Shown piece after piece: positions 32,368 through 45,500 of a DNA stretch of 64,000 bases. Both the position numbers and the translations under genes were made by a program. Below the pieces are notes generated by a model. It was not told where the DNA came from and made no database searches. It worked only from the letters and a program-made list of their open reading frames with translations. Within the stretch, counting starts at the first letter, position 1; every line of letters starts with the position of its first letter. The DNA comes from Cricetomys ansorgei (lineage: Eukaryota; Chordata; Mammalia; Rodentia; Nesomyidae): positions 2,384,501 to 2,448,500 of the forward strand of contig JAMJFZ010001264.1 in assembly GCA_026225945.1 (NCBI GenBank). The letters run 5' to 3'.

Positions 32368-34461
32368 TTATCACTCTTATCCACCACACATCAGGAAGCT
32401 ATCAACAGTGCATCGCATGGTGAGTCAGTTTACAACAAAACTGAACAAGGCAATTGTGTTTACAGAGAAGTTTTCGGCAGAAGTTTAAGTACGCAATGCA
32501 GCTCGCTGAAACACAGTGCTCACACTTTAAAGGGAGGTGGAAAGAAAGTCCTCTGCTATTTAGCAAGAAAATAGACATTTGAAAGACTGATATGGAAATC
32601 AGAAATTGAGGGATTTGATAAAAGAACACCTTGGTACTAAAACGTATCTATCTACATTTATAGTCCCATTTATTTCAAACAAACAACAACAAAATCCAGC
32701 CACTGGGAAGCAGTAAGATAGCACAAGAAACAGATTCCTAGCATCAAGAAATGCCAAGACCAACACACTACTGAAACGCTGGGTAGAAATGTTACAGACA
32801 ACTACTCACTGTGCACTGTAACGTTCCTGTCGTTCTGAGGTGAAGGTAAACCAACAGGAGTGAACACTCCTAAGAACTGGCTTTGGTTTAGGTGATCTTT
32901 CACATGTTTTTTAAACCAGACCTTCTATGCCCAAAACAGCAATTCCATGTTTCCAAGGGAAAATAGTAAGTTTCATATTCACAGCCAACCACTCCAGTGC
33001 TGACACAGTCTCCGAACCAGAAACTATTAAAACTATTGATCATAAATGGATTTCTAAAAGTGACAAAACGATGGAAAAGATGGAACCCTCTTTAGGATGG
33101 GGAAAAAGCCTCTTACCCCAGATCTGACACTACTTAAAAGACATTAAGGAATGTTAAAGTATTTGAAGATGTTTCAAAAAAGAATTAAGAAAGAGAAGTA
33201 AATCCTGCTGGAAAGGATGTGACAGCTTTATACTCTGCTAATCTAGAGAAGTGCACATTAAGGTTTTTTACTATAATAATAAACACTATTGCACTTCTTT
33301 TTCACAAGGTGCTGTAACTTTGCAGTTAGTGCATACTAAAGCCACCCACCCCAGTGCAAGAGGAAGACCGGGATGGCTGACCCCAGTTTCTTTCTGAGCC
33401 TTGATTCACAAGAATAGTAATGAACACCAGATGCACAAGGGCTGGAATTCAAATACTTTTTAAAAACTGAATATGGATATTTAATCTGGCTTCGTAGACC
33501 CGGACAACAATCTTCTGGGGAAACAAGAATGAGGAATGTGTAAGAAAGGCAATATTATTATGCTACAGGTAATAAGTAAGTCTAGATTTAAAAATTAACA
33601 GCGTTTTTAGACTATGAACTCTATGTGGAAGAATACTAACACCACTTCATTTTCTTCCTTCTCTCTATTCATATTACTTTTTCTTCCTTACTCTTAACTC
33701 TGACAGCCTTCTGATGACCCACCTACTAATACAGCTAAAGGTAATTCAAACAACTGAAGAGATTCTCAGTCAACACATGCATGCTGTTTTTGTACATTGT
33801 CTTGATATCATGAATATTATTAAGAGGAGCTGACAAAGAAAAGGGAAGTGATTCCAATTGAGAATTTTAAAGAATGACACACTCACTGATAATCAGTAGC
33901 TGAAGGTGGCAATAGTCTGCTGTTTACACAAGTTTCTTAGTAAGAAACAAACAAAACCAAACAATTCCAGTTTTCTTTTCAGAATGTAACTTATTTTCAT
34001 TATACAGAGAAGTAGAGCAAGAGCAGCTGTCTCTTGCAAACAGAGATTAATGGCCACACAAGGCAAGCAAGAGCACATCTCACTGTCTTTCCATTAAAAC
34101 ACTAGGAACTCAGTTCACAGAACACACCGGCCCTTCAAAAGAGCCACCGATTTTTCTTCACATTTTTGTGACAGCTACTCAGTTTAATACTCAGGCAATT
34201 GTTTAGTGAGGTTCCCACAAACTCCAGCATTTAGAATGGTGCCAACAAGTACAACTGCCATGATTATCACTCTCTGAAAGGCACAAATACAGCAAATTTA
34301 AAGCAGTCATTCCCACAGGCAGCACAAGGGACAGGGAAAGTGCTGAGCTATAGAAAGTGAATAGTTTTTCTTAGGACAACAAAATTTGTGTAAACTTCTG
34401 TGTTAGTCTTACATCCTGAAAAATCACCTTAATGACAATCTATAAAATAAAGTTTCTTAAA

Positions 34462-34562
34462 AGAGCTGGGCATGCTGGTGCACACTGGTGATAACCAGCA
34501 CGTGGGAGGCCGAGACAGGATAGTCTAGGTTACACTTCGAAACCCTGTCTCCAAAAACCTCT
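34462..34562 (+). repeat. Truncated B1 in the UHMK1 3' UTR
   Basis: GAGCTGGGCATGCTGGTGCA CACTGGTGATAACCAGCACG TGGGAGGCCGAG, ending CCCTGTCTCC. It lies antisense to the transcript and is missing its middle part. Confidence 0.75.
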
Positions 34563-37500
34563 TTATCCTAAATGCTCCCTGGTTTCTATGTATTTCTCTA
34601 ACAGCTCCTTTTTCCTATAGAGTCATAGCAAAAATAGTCTGAATTGTTCACCTTCTTAAATACCTAGTCCCTGCCAACTGCTTGTCGCTGTAGGAAGCAT
34701 TAATCATCACACAACTTTAAACATGGTGACACTGGGGGAGGTGGTGAAGACAAAAACCATGACCCATCCTGTGGTCTCCGTTGAAGGGACAAAATCCAGT
34801 AACAAAATTGGGAGCACTCTAAAAACTAAAGTATCTAAGTTTTTCCATGATTAAGAACTTAAAATCTAAATATACCCAGATGAGCTCCACATGCCAGAGA
34901 CTTAAGGTCAGTGTATTCCTTGAGGAAGCTAGTAATACCAAGTGGAGAGACTACCAAACCCCTACGCAAAAGAAAGGTAAATTGCTGAGCACTTCAAGAA
35001 ATAGGAGTTCTTTTGAGCTACACTGACCAAGGACTGGTCTGTATGTGACCGCAATTTACAAGAAATAGATGGGAGAGCTGCAGCAGTAAGACTGGAAGAA
35101 ACCTGACAAATGGAACTAGATCCCAGAATTAGATGTGCCAGGTTAACTTGTCTTTCCATCACTATGCTGAAAAATTGATGGAACTATACTGAAATAAGGC
35201 AAGTATGAATAGCTGCATACATTTTTTTTTCTTAAGCAAGTCAAGAAAATTCTGGACTCTTGCACACATGACTCAATCCAAGGTATTCCAAGAAAAAGCG
35301 GCAATGCAATCATCACCTGGAGCTTTCAGCCAGATGAGGTTTACTATTCACTAGGAAACACAAGGCACTTGCTCATAACTTGAGCTAGCTACACATCCAG
35401 CAGATGGAAAGTCATGATGTGATCCTATCTATACCCTAATCCGAATAACACAGCCCAACTCGTACCCTTTGGGTGAGAGTCTAGGTAATATGCGTGATTA
35501 CCAGTGTCTCCCTGACAGATTCCTTCACCCATGTGCTGTTATAATTACCACTGGGTATGATGGTGCTCATTTTCAATAACTATTGAAAAATAAAACACTA
35601 TGCACGATAGGCCTAAGTAAGCCAGAGAGTGAGAACTATCAAAAACAATGCCAAATTGTCAGCCGCCTGCCTTTGATCAGCATATTCAAAGAGCCATGAA
35701 ACAGCATCTGATGAGCACTCTGTCCCTGCCTTTAAGTTATTCCATAACTGCTGCCCTTACTTGAGGGAAAAGTCCAGTGTAATAAGACAGAAAGAAGGCT
35801 ATGCCCACAAGTTTTCTGCACCTCTTTGCGGCAGCAATGCTGTCAGCAGGTTAGCATATCTCAGCACTCCTTAGCAGCTACGTATTAAAGAGAAGGCCAC
35901 GCTTCTCTCAGTTAAAACACAGACAGATGAGTGAAACTGTATTAGTCATTTGATTCCAAAAGCAGCCATAAACTTAGCTCAAGAGATAGCAAAAAGGGAG
36001 ATTTCCCAAAGAGCCACTGTGCCAATGGCCACAAAGGAAGGAGGGTATCCAGTGGTAATAAACGCAGATTTATGGTGACACGCAGCCAACACCTTATGAG
36101 GTGTCCAACTCTGTTATACTCTTCTAAATACAGTATTACAGTTTTCATGATGGCTACTAGACACCTCCTCCAAACTTCTAAAGAATCTAAAATTTCCCAG
36201 GGGGCAATCGCTTCCCATGCCTCATCTGAGATAAACATGCCACAGTATAGTAGTACCATGGAGAGTAAAGAAGAAACTGGGAAGGCAAGAGGGAAGGAAG
36301 CACAAATATTAATAGAGGAAAAGAAAAACTACCTGAGATAAAATTTGCCCCCAGAGCCTGGGGCTAAGCAACACGAACCCTCACCTCTTTACCTTGCCTC
36401 TTAATAAGAGAACGCTAGGTTTTTAATAATTTCGAAGAATCAAAATTCCTGTGCATATATTTATTGTGAAAATTGCATTTTTTCTAATATTTGGTCCAAG
36501 TTTAACAAAGATATTAAAATGAAAGTCCTGATAGTATCAGAGGAGGGAGAATTTGCAGCTGTCCTCTTTGGTAAAATGGGCTAAGAGCTATCAAACAATG
36601 GTTTAAATCATAGTAGGTTGTCTTTGTTTTCAATTCTGTGGCTTCAATACAAAATATTTAATTTAATAAAATTACTTGGCTCATCATTTACTTCCTTAGC
36701 TCCCTTAAAATCTAGCTAGCATCCTCTGTCATAAGTCTACAGTGTCAAACGCCACACATGCGCATGACTACATCTACAATGCCGAGGACCGCAGAATGTG
36801 TAAGTGCAGCAATGTTAGCAGCATACCGCACGACAAAGCTTGGAAGCCTATCTGCAGTTTATTTGCAAGGATCTCTTTTTTAGACAGGGAAATATGTGCT
36901 AACCATACTTGCCCTTCAAAAGAATTCACTTGTACTCTGTGTTCATCAGTAGGGACGTAGGGTCCTGCTACTAATGACCACAGAAGCAGCTCCTCATGTA
37001 CATCTTCGGGCTTCACAGTACTGACTATGCTCTTCAATCTTGACTTAAAAACCAACCCAACCAACCCCAGGAAAAGCCTTTTTTCTAAAGGCACTCATCA
37101 GGGATCATGATGTAAGACCATTAGGTAATTCATCAGTCAATCCCCTTATACCAAATTTGACTTCATAAGAGGAAGCCTTGAATATTTGATTATACTAACA
37201 AATGTTGGACAGTAGTAAACGTTTGAACAGGGTAAAACAATTCATCATCTAAAATGCAAATTTTAATGGAGCTTTCAGGAACTTATATGGCATGGACAGG
37301 AGAAAGCTATATAAGCAGGCTGCCAGCAGTAAAGAAACAAACACTCGTTCCTAAGAAAAAATAAATAAAACTTTCATTCAGGTAAGGATAGGAAAAAATT
37401 CATATCTGGTGTACAATTTGTGGGTTGTCTTGTATAATCAATGCTTTACAAAGGTTTCCCAAGTTTATACCTCTCAAGGCAATCTACCATAGAGGAAGAA

Positions 37501-38880
37501 GAATCCACACTCATAACCCTAGAGCCACAGTCAACATGTGCCCACAAACTCATGAGAATAGGCACCTCTAATCAAGGGCATGTTAGATTGCTATGGATCT
37601 TTTAGGAATTGAGTTTTTCTTCCTTCCTACTTCCTCCTTATAATACCTCAACCTTTCTTTACTCCCTTACAGTCAAAAGCCAGATGACTTGGGACACTGC
37701 TCCTCCAGCTGTAGACAGACAGAAAGGGAAAGTAGATGGAGGAGGCAGGGCAGCAGGGAGGAGGGAAGGACCCACGATTAGCTACCTTCTTCGCCCTTTT
37801 CTCTTTTCACTGTACATCCAACTTTTTTTCTGATCCACTTCAAATTTCCATTATAGCAGAAAGAATCACATCTGGAGAGACTTTACAATTATCACACGAG
37901 GTTCGGTATAGAACAGATGAACCAATCTCAGGTCTAAAGTAACCAAAGAATGGGATAATTTGCACGTACCAAAACCTTCTCTGTTCTAGTCACTCTGAAG
38001 AGTTTCACTGTAACCCTGGTCTAGACTCCAGTTTTATCTGCACTTTACAGGAATACACTGTTTTGTCATTTACATTCTATCAGTCAGACCAACTTTCAAG
38101 AAACCTCTATATATATATCAAGTCTCACAAGTGTGAAACAGGTAGGAAGAAATGGTTATAGACTGTATTAGCTCACAAGACTCACACTATAAAGTACACT
38201 GACTCAAAATTCTCTATTCTTTCATACCTGCACACCCATTCAAGCATACATACTAGACATAAAAATTGTGCAAGATCAAGCATCAGCTTTCTATTTTAAA
38301 AGCCTTAATAGTAATTTTAAAAACGTTGATAGGCTCACTGCAGTTTCTTCAGAGGAATATTAAGTCCTACAGTACTCCTTTAGAAAAATTCACCACTCAT
38401 TGTTAAGAACACGGTAGGTAACTGCTGCTTGACAATGACTTAACATTATTAGAGCATCCAGTGCCAGCTAGAATAACAATGAGATACACCTGACAATACA
38501 AATAATCTGTGATGCCACCAACCCTAACAAATTTGTTAATAATATTCACTATAATAAATTATTCATCATTGCTTCATCATCACATGAAATGACATCTTTT
38601 TAGGTTACATACTAAAGATCAGCACCTGCCCTACTGCACAAATAAAGGGTGCCCACGTGGGTGCTCTAACCCCCTCAATGTATAGCTGAGAGGTCTTGTC
38701 CTACTCAGTGCCAATGTTTGCAATGCAGTCACTGTTTGGGCAATGGCTGCATGTTAAGATTAAATAAATGTACAAGGTACCCTTTAAAATGGGTAAAGGG
38801 GTGCTCCTGCATTCAGCTGTGGAATATAATAATCTAAGAAATGGAAGAGGAGAAACAGGAAACAGTCCTTAGGTTACTGA

Positions 38881-39027
38881 TTAAAGCAAAGTTTGATACA
38901 GGTATCCCCTCTTGTAGGCACTCAGCGGGTAGAATGTAGCCACAACAAACTTTCCGTCAAACATCCTCCCAGTCAGCAATTTCTGAGCAGCTTTGGAATC
39001 GCCAGCATTTGCGTACTCAACAAAGAC
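38881..39027 (-). CDS. UHMK1: UHMK1 exon 8 coding part, residues 372-419 and stop
   Basis: Encodes VFVEYANAGDSKAAQKLLTG, then RMFDGKFVVATFYPLSAYKR, ending QTLL and TAA at 38883-38881. RMF (392-394) is the R-x-F motif that binds tryptophan-containing UHM ligands such as SF1. The 3' UTR continues without a further splice signal. Confidence 0.97.
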   Translation of the reverse strand, partial: VFVEYANAGDSKAAQKLLTGRMFDGKFVVATFYPLSAYKRGYLYQTLL

Positions 39028-39509
39028 CTGAAAAAGGTTAGAGAAGACAATCATTTCACCAGTTTAGATTTAGACCAGTGCTTTACCAACTTTAATGTAT
39101 ACCTAGTTATGTGCTACAAAACAACATCAATCAAAGACCATGTGAGAGTCACTGGCCCCGTAAGATTATAATGGGATTGAAAATTCATATTGCCTGGTAT
39201 TTTCACTGTACTTTTCTGGTGTTTACACCAGTACTTACCAGTGTCATCACAGTGCCTACAGTATTCAGGACAGTAACAGGTTTGTAGTCTAGTGACAACA
39301 GACCACACCATACGGTCTAGGTGTTTTGTAGGCTTTATCATGTAAGCATAAATGTGTTATGTATCAGTTTGTACAACAAAAGAATAACATTGAGATACAT
39401 TTTTCACATTTCCTGTTATTAAATGACACATAACATGAGGATTTTGTTAAAATGCAGATTTTGCTTCCATCAGTCCTAAGTATGGCTATAATTCTTTTTA
39501 AAATTAATT

Positions 39510-39547
<38 letters not shown>

Positions 39548-42500
39548 GTCAGAGGATAACTTTCAGGAGTCAGTTCTCTCCAGCCACCTCTGCCCTGAGC
39601 CATCCTACCTGGCCGTGTCTGCTTCATCACATTTCTTAACAAATTCTGATGGAATGCTGATAATCCACAGAACACACTTCATAGTAGTAGGTTTAAATAT
39701 ACTGCCTTAGAACTCAGCTCAATTCCTCAAATTCTTAAGAGCTGTCACAGACAGATCAGGAGGAAAAGCAGGCAAGTGTGTGTGTAGCTCACAGAGTGGT
39801 GGGTAGCAGTGGACACTACCAGGCAAGGAGGAAGAGCTCAGCAAACAGCCGTAACACTACCCCACAGGAAAATACGTTTGTAGAAGTACACAAAGGGGAA
39901 GTATTCGAGCAAAGCACTGGAACCTGTCTCTATTAAAAGACTTACACAAACTATAGACCAAAACTATAATAATAAAGAGGTTCAAAGCTGGTGATTTCCT
40001 TTCCCAGAGCACTTGAATTCTTCCCAGAGGTAGAGATTCGGACACAGTACTGTGTGAGTTGTCCTAAAGCTAAAGGGCAGGGAAGGAGAAAGATTTGGAA
40101 TGATTCATTCTCAGTTATCCCACATATCGAAAAATGAGTTCAGCTAAGAACTGCCTCTCTGCTCACTGTTTCCCTTATTTATGTTAAGAATTCACCTGAG
40201 CTTGGATGTTCAGAGACCTTCAAGGGAATGTGAAAATGGATCCTAAGAAATCAACACTCAGATCCTTGCCTTTCAGTTTCTTACGTCAATGGGGTCGCAT
40301 GTCACCCAAGCTGAACTCCTCATTCTCTTGCCTCTGCCTCTCAAATGCTGGAATGACGGGCATGTGCCACCATGCCTAACTCTCTACATACTTTTCTATG
40401 TTCTCCTCATATTAATCTACCTACAAATCCATACACATTCCCAGTTCTCATCTCCCTTTCACAGGAACCCTTCTCTCACTTGAAAAAAGTCAACTTTGTT
40501 TCCATGAGGATAAAAGAAAAATTTAAGAGAGTTCTACGTTCACACATGTGTGTGTCTGTGTATGCGAACACAGGTGCAGGTGTGGGGCACAGGTTGAGGA
40601 TAGGTGTCTTCCTCATCAGTTTTCCATCTTGTTTGTAAAGACAGGGTTTTTAATGAAGCAGAGCTCATCAACTAGCTAAACTGAGTGGCCAAAAAGTCCC
40701 AGGGATCTCCTAGCTCCAGTTCCTTGAGCTGGGATTACAGGTGCATGACAACACACTTGGCTTTTTACATTGACATCAGTGACTTAAATGGGTCTTCATG
40801 CTTGTACAACAAGCCCTTCCCCATCTGCGCCACATCCCAAGCCCCTAATTATTTACGGTATATCCATCAACACACCCTATGTACCTACGACTAGTCATTC
40901 CATCTTATGTGAGTATTCTGTTAAGCAAGATGTATAACAAGAGCTAAGGAATCTGGACCTCTGATGGAATTTTGTGAGTTTATATATATTGGAAAATGGA
41001 GAGGTGGTACTAATTCTGTTCCTATATGTATATGGCTGGAGAGCTCCCTCACTGATTGAAGTGCTTGCCTTACAATGGTAAGGACTGGAGTTTGGATCCC
41101 AAGAGCCCATGTAAAATGACAGGTAGATATGGCAGCTTGTCTGAATTCCAGCTTCAGAAGACAGAGACACCGGAAATCCCCAGAACAAGCCATTCAACAT
41201 GACTAGCCAAGCTCTGGGTTTAACTGAGAGACCCTGCCTCAATAATAAAAAACAAAAAGCAATGTGGAATGATTCCCAATATCAACCTCAGGCCTCCACA
41301 TATACACACATGTACATACACACACACACACACACACACGTGTGTGTGTGAAAATAGGAAATTTGATAAAGTGATTCTTGTCAGCTGTTCTGAAACCTCA
41401 TCTCTAAAATGTATCATTTAATGTAAATAAAAGCATTTCCAAATTGCCAAAACACTGATTTATCAGGTTGATTAAATGCAATTCTATGAGGAAAATGCTA
41501 TTGCTGAAACTCTATACAATTTCTATTATAGTATGTGTCTCTCCAATTACATAGTTGACATCTGTATTATTCAACTATGTCATCAAATATATATTAATGA
41601 CCATTTTTTCTTTTCTCTTGGGCAGCTTTCAAAAATACATCCTTTCTCTAAATACAAAAAGAAGGTTCAAATATGATGTCCAGTGAGAATAATGAGTCTG
41701 TTTCTGATTTTTATCTGATTATCAATTATTCCCAAATCAACACAATGAAGTTCAATATATAGACATGTCATTTGCAAAAGCCGCGTCATGTCTCTATGAC
41801 TGCTACACTAATGATCCACAGCTCTACATCAAGAAAGGTAACTTATTGTACAACTTACCATAAAATTAAATAATTATATTAGTTATGTCATTAACGTTCA
41901 TTGCTTTTGTAACTTGTATTATAAGATGCACTCTTTTTTTTTCTTTCTTTCTACTTAATTATTTTATTTTATTTCTGGTGATGTTGGAGATAAAAACCTT
42001 GGACCACATAAGTGATCGCCAATCTCAAGTGTCACGCAATATCCCTTTTAAAATTTGTGCGTCCATACATTTGTGTGTATGTACATGTATGCCTGCCTCC
42101 TTCCCTTCCTTCTTTTCATTGGTAGGACCTGTGAGAGGGCTCAGGGGTGAAGGAACCTGCCACTCCAGCTGACAACCTGAATTCATTGTCAGGACCCACA
42201 CAGCGGAAGGAAGGACACACACGGACAGACAGACGGACATGGACATACACACACTCACTCTATGGCATACGCTCATGCACAAACAATAAAAATGTGATTA
42301 AAATGTATCATAAAGACTGGCTTTACCAACTAAGTAATAAATAGATTAGAAAAACTCAAATCCAAAATTTCCTCTAATAAAGACTTTTTCATATCAACTT
42401 CAAACCGGACACTTCTCTCCTGAAGACGCTGCTTGTTTCCCTAGTCTGTGTCTGTTTCACTTGACCACTGGCTTTAGTACTGATGACACTGACCCTTGAT

Positions 42501-45500
42501 TCAAAATCTTCCAATACCTTAGTACTCAAGTAAGATCCAATGTTCTTTCAGCACCCTGCACGGCTCTATCTTGATCTGTGACCTAGTCTCCCCAGTGTCC
42601 TAGGGATCTCGTCTGCTATACTTCCTTACCACTGAGTCTGCTATCCTTCTTTCTCACTCTGTGGCAGCAAAGCTACCTTCCTGAAACCTGCCTGGAATAT
42701 TAAGGGACTTGGAATTTGCTGTTTGCTTCATTTGACTTCTCCTTATTTTCTTCATATCTTGACTAAATGTAACCTTCTCAGAATGCCTTTCCCTACCACT
42801 CCATTCAAAAGGGCAGCCCACCTCACCCTAGCACTTCCTGAGCAATGCTACTTCCTCAGTCTATTTTTCTCTCTTGCACTTACACCCATTTTTAAAAAAT
42901 TTGTTTTGATCATTCTTCTAAGCCTAGTGCGTAAAATATAATAAAATACTGGCTAAAAGACAAAACATCAAGGATATATTTAGCATGCTTCTAACAATGA
43001 ATGTGGTAAATGTTATTTCTAGTAGATTGGCAATTATTTTTCACCAGGACTAGAATAAAATGCTCTTGCTTTTTTTTTTTTTTGTTTTGTTGTTGCCAAA
43101 ATTTTCTGTATCACTGAGCTATAAGATAAAATAATATCCCCAATCAACATGAATAGTGGCACACGCCTATTCAGAAAACTGGAACAGGAGGATTTGGCAA
43201 AGTACATAGTCAAAAACAATCGCACCACTCCTGCTGAACCTCTGTCAGCGGAGACATTCTGGGGTTAAGAAGGGCAGCTAACGTGCAGAGGCGATGGCTG
43301 CTGCTGCAATCTACATCCCACAGGGCAGTTCACTAACAGCTAACTGCAAGTAGACTAGAAACCTGCACTGTGGTGTAACAACATTCTGTTTCTCTAAGTA
43401 AAAATAATACAGATAAAGCATTTTCTTATCCTCTTTGCCATGTGATTTGATTTAGAAAGACAGTTTCTAATAAAAATACTGTGATCACAATTTCCACGCA
43501 GACCACTTACAGGAAAAGACAGCGAGTACCATCACAGGCTGGTCACACTGAGATGCAACTCATGTATGAGTCTCCATCCAGCATGCTTTTCTTCTTTAAA
43601 TGATCACTAATCATTTCTAACCCTACTGGTTTTCTAAGTTTACTGAGTTAGAAGAAAATTGAACCTAATCAAAATTAACACACAATTCAGTTGGTATCAC
43701 TGTTTACAATGGCTCAAAAGTAGATTGGTACATTTTTAAAAACAATATTTAAAGTGATTACAAAAATCAAATATACTATAGAACCTTTAGAAAAGTAAAA
43801 AGCAAAGAAAGTAATCATCATCTGTATGCAAAAATTCTGTGTATACCTTCCCACGGAACCCACTTAATACAAAATTTTAATAGTCTCCAAATAATTATGC
43901 AATTATAAACAAATTTACTTACTTGTCCTCTGCCAGGATTTTCCTTGGGAACAAGCAGAGAAACGACTGGTCCATATTTCTGACACTCCTCTTTTACATC
44001 TTCTACAACATCTGATTATTAAATCACACAAGAGCAGGTAATTATTACTTGAAAGTTCAGTGGTACATAGCAGAGTAATGAAGTTATTTTCCTTACCTTG
44101 GGAAATAAAGCTTAAGAATACAAATTCAACACATAAACAATTTCTTATAATATTCTACATTTAATGTTTTAAATATATTACAGCTAAATAACTCAAAAGT
44201 AAAGAAAAAAATTTCCAACTGTCGTGTTTCTCCTTTTGAAGGCAACTAGCACTGTGAAGTTCCCTCTGTAGCCTGTCAGAGTATATCAGCGCACACAAGC
44301 AAATACAACTTCAAGACTTTTAAGTAAGAATTTCAACTTTAATAGTTCTTAAGTATTTTCTATATCTTAAAAACCTAGATTTATTTATGTATATGAGTGT
44401 TTTGCCTGCATGTAATGCATGTGCAACATGTGAGTGCAGTGCCTCATGACCCGAGAGGGCATCAGATCCATTTGAAGTTTTGGAGTTACAAGATGAGTCA
44501 CATTATGAGCTGCCATGGGGGTACCTGCTGTTCTGTGGGTCCCTGCTTCCTGTCCCCTCCCTGGGAGAGCTACACTACTAGCCCAGCCTCAGCGCAGATA
44601 GGAACCATCTGGGGTTTGAAAACAACAAGAACAGACTTCTTTGGAGACAGTATCAGTGAACGGCTCGTTTTTTGAAGCAAAGGGAGTGATATATATATAT
44701 ATGGTAGAGGGAGGGGAGGAAATGCCTAAAGTGGTATGTTATTGGTTAGGGCAGTGATACTAGGAGAGCTCCATTTGCATGTGGGGGGCTCACAACCAGA
44801 TACAGCTGGTCTCATGCTTTTGACCAAAGCCTCCTTTGCATAAGCAGAGGTTTTACAGGGGTTGGGAGAAGAACCTTTATGAGGTTATATAGGGAGAGAG
44901 GAAGTCCAGGCCGGGGTCCTCCAGCTGCAGTAGCCAGATAAACATTAATCAGGCCACATACCTTGGAGAGGCACGATTTTATCGGGTGCTCTGTCATAAG
45001 ACATGGCAACACTGCAGGAGCTTTGCTAGCTATTAGTGCTCACTGGGGTCTGTCAGACTAAGAAAGAGGAGCAGCCTAATGTCTTCCGCTCTCAGGGTGA
45101 GAAATCTGGGGTTCAAAGTACCCTTCTCTTAGCTCTAGGTCAGTCCCACACTGATCTCTCTGGTCAGTTGTCCATATTATTAAATGAAATCTTGTCATTT
45201 ATTTTTTGGACAGTTTACTATATCCAAAAAGTTACCCAGTGTCTCCTAACCGATGATTACTTAACTATTTCAAAACTTTTTGATATTATAGACAATAATA
45301 TTTGCATCTCATTTAACTTAAGCATTTCTCACAGCTGATATTCTAGAAATGACATTACTGACATAAACTTGCAATGTTGTTAGAATTATCAGGTTGACTT
45401 TTGTAAGGGTCTAATAATGTAAACTCTTTCAAGCAATATAATTGAAAATTTGTTTTCTTATTATGTGCTGGCAAAAATGACATAGCAATTTGGTTTGAAT

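Larger units (their letters stand above)
32345..38880 (-). other. UHMK1: UHMK1 3' UTR (predicted, about 6.5 kb)
   Basis: From the stop codon to a poly(A) signal at 32367-32362 the sequence is AT-rich and nearly free of repeats, with only a short B1 remnant at about 34462-34560, while SINEs resume right after 32345. UHMK1 is known to have a multi-kilobase 3' UTR. Further minus-strand AATAAA hexamers at 32674-32669, 36465-36460 and 36863-36858 could give shorter forms. The distal end is inferred. Confidence 0.7.
39028..43922 (-). other. UHMK1: UHMK1 intron 7 (4.9 kb)
   Basis: The largest intron. Contents are listed separately: an old transposon-like repeat, a TG microsatellite, an inverted B1, two B3 SINEs, a B2/B3 and unassigned AT-rich DNA. 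No extra exon recognised. Confidence 0.9.
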
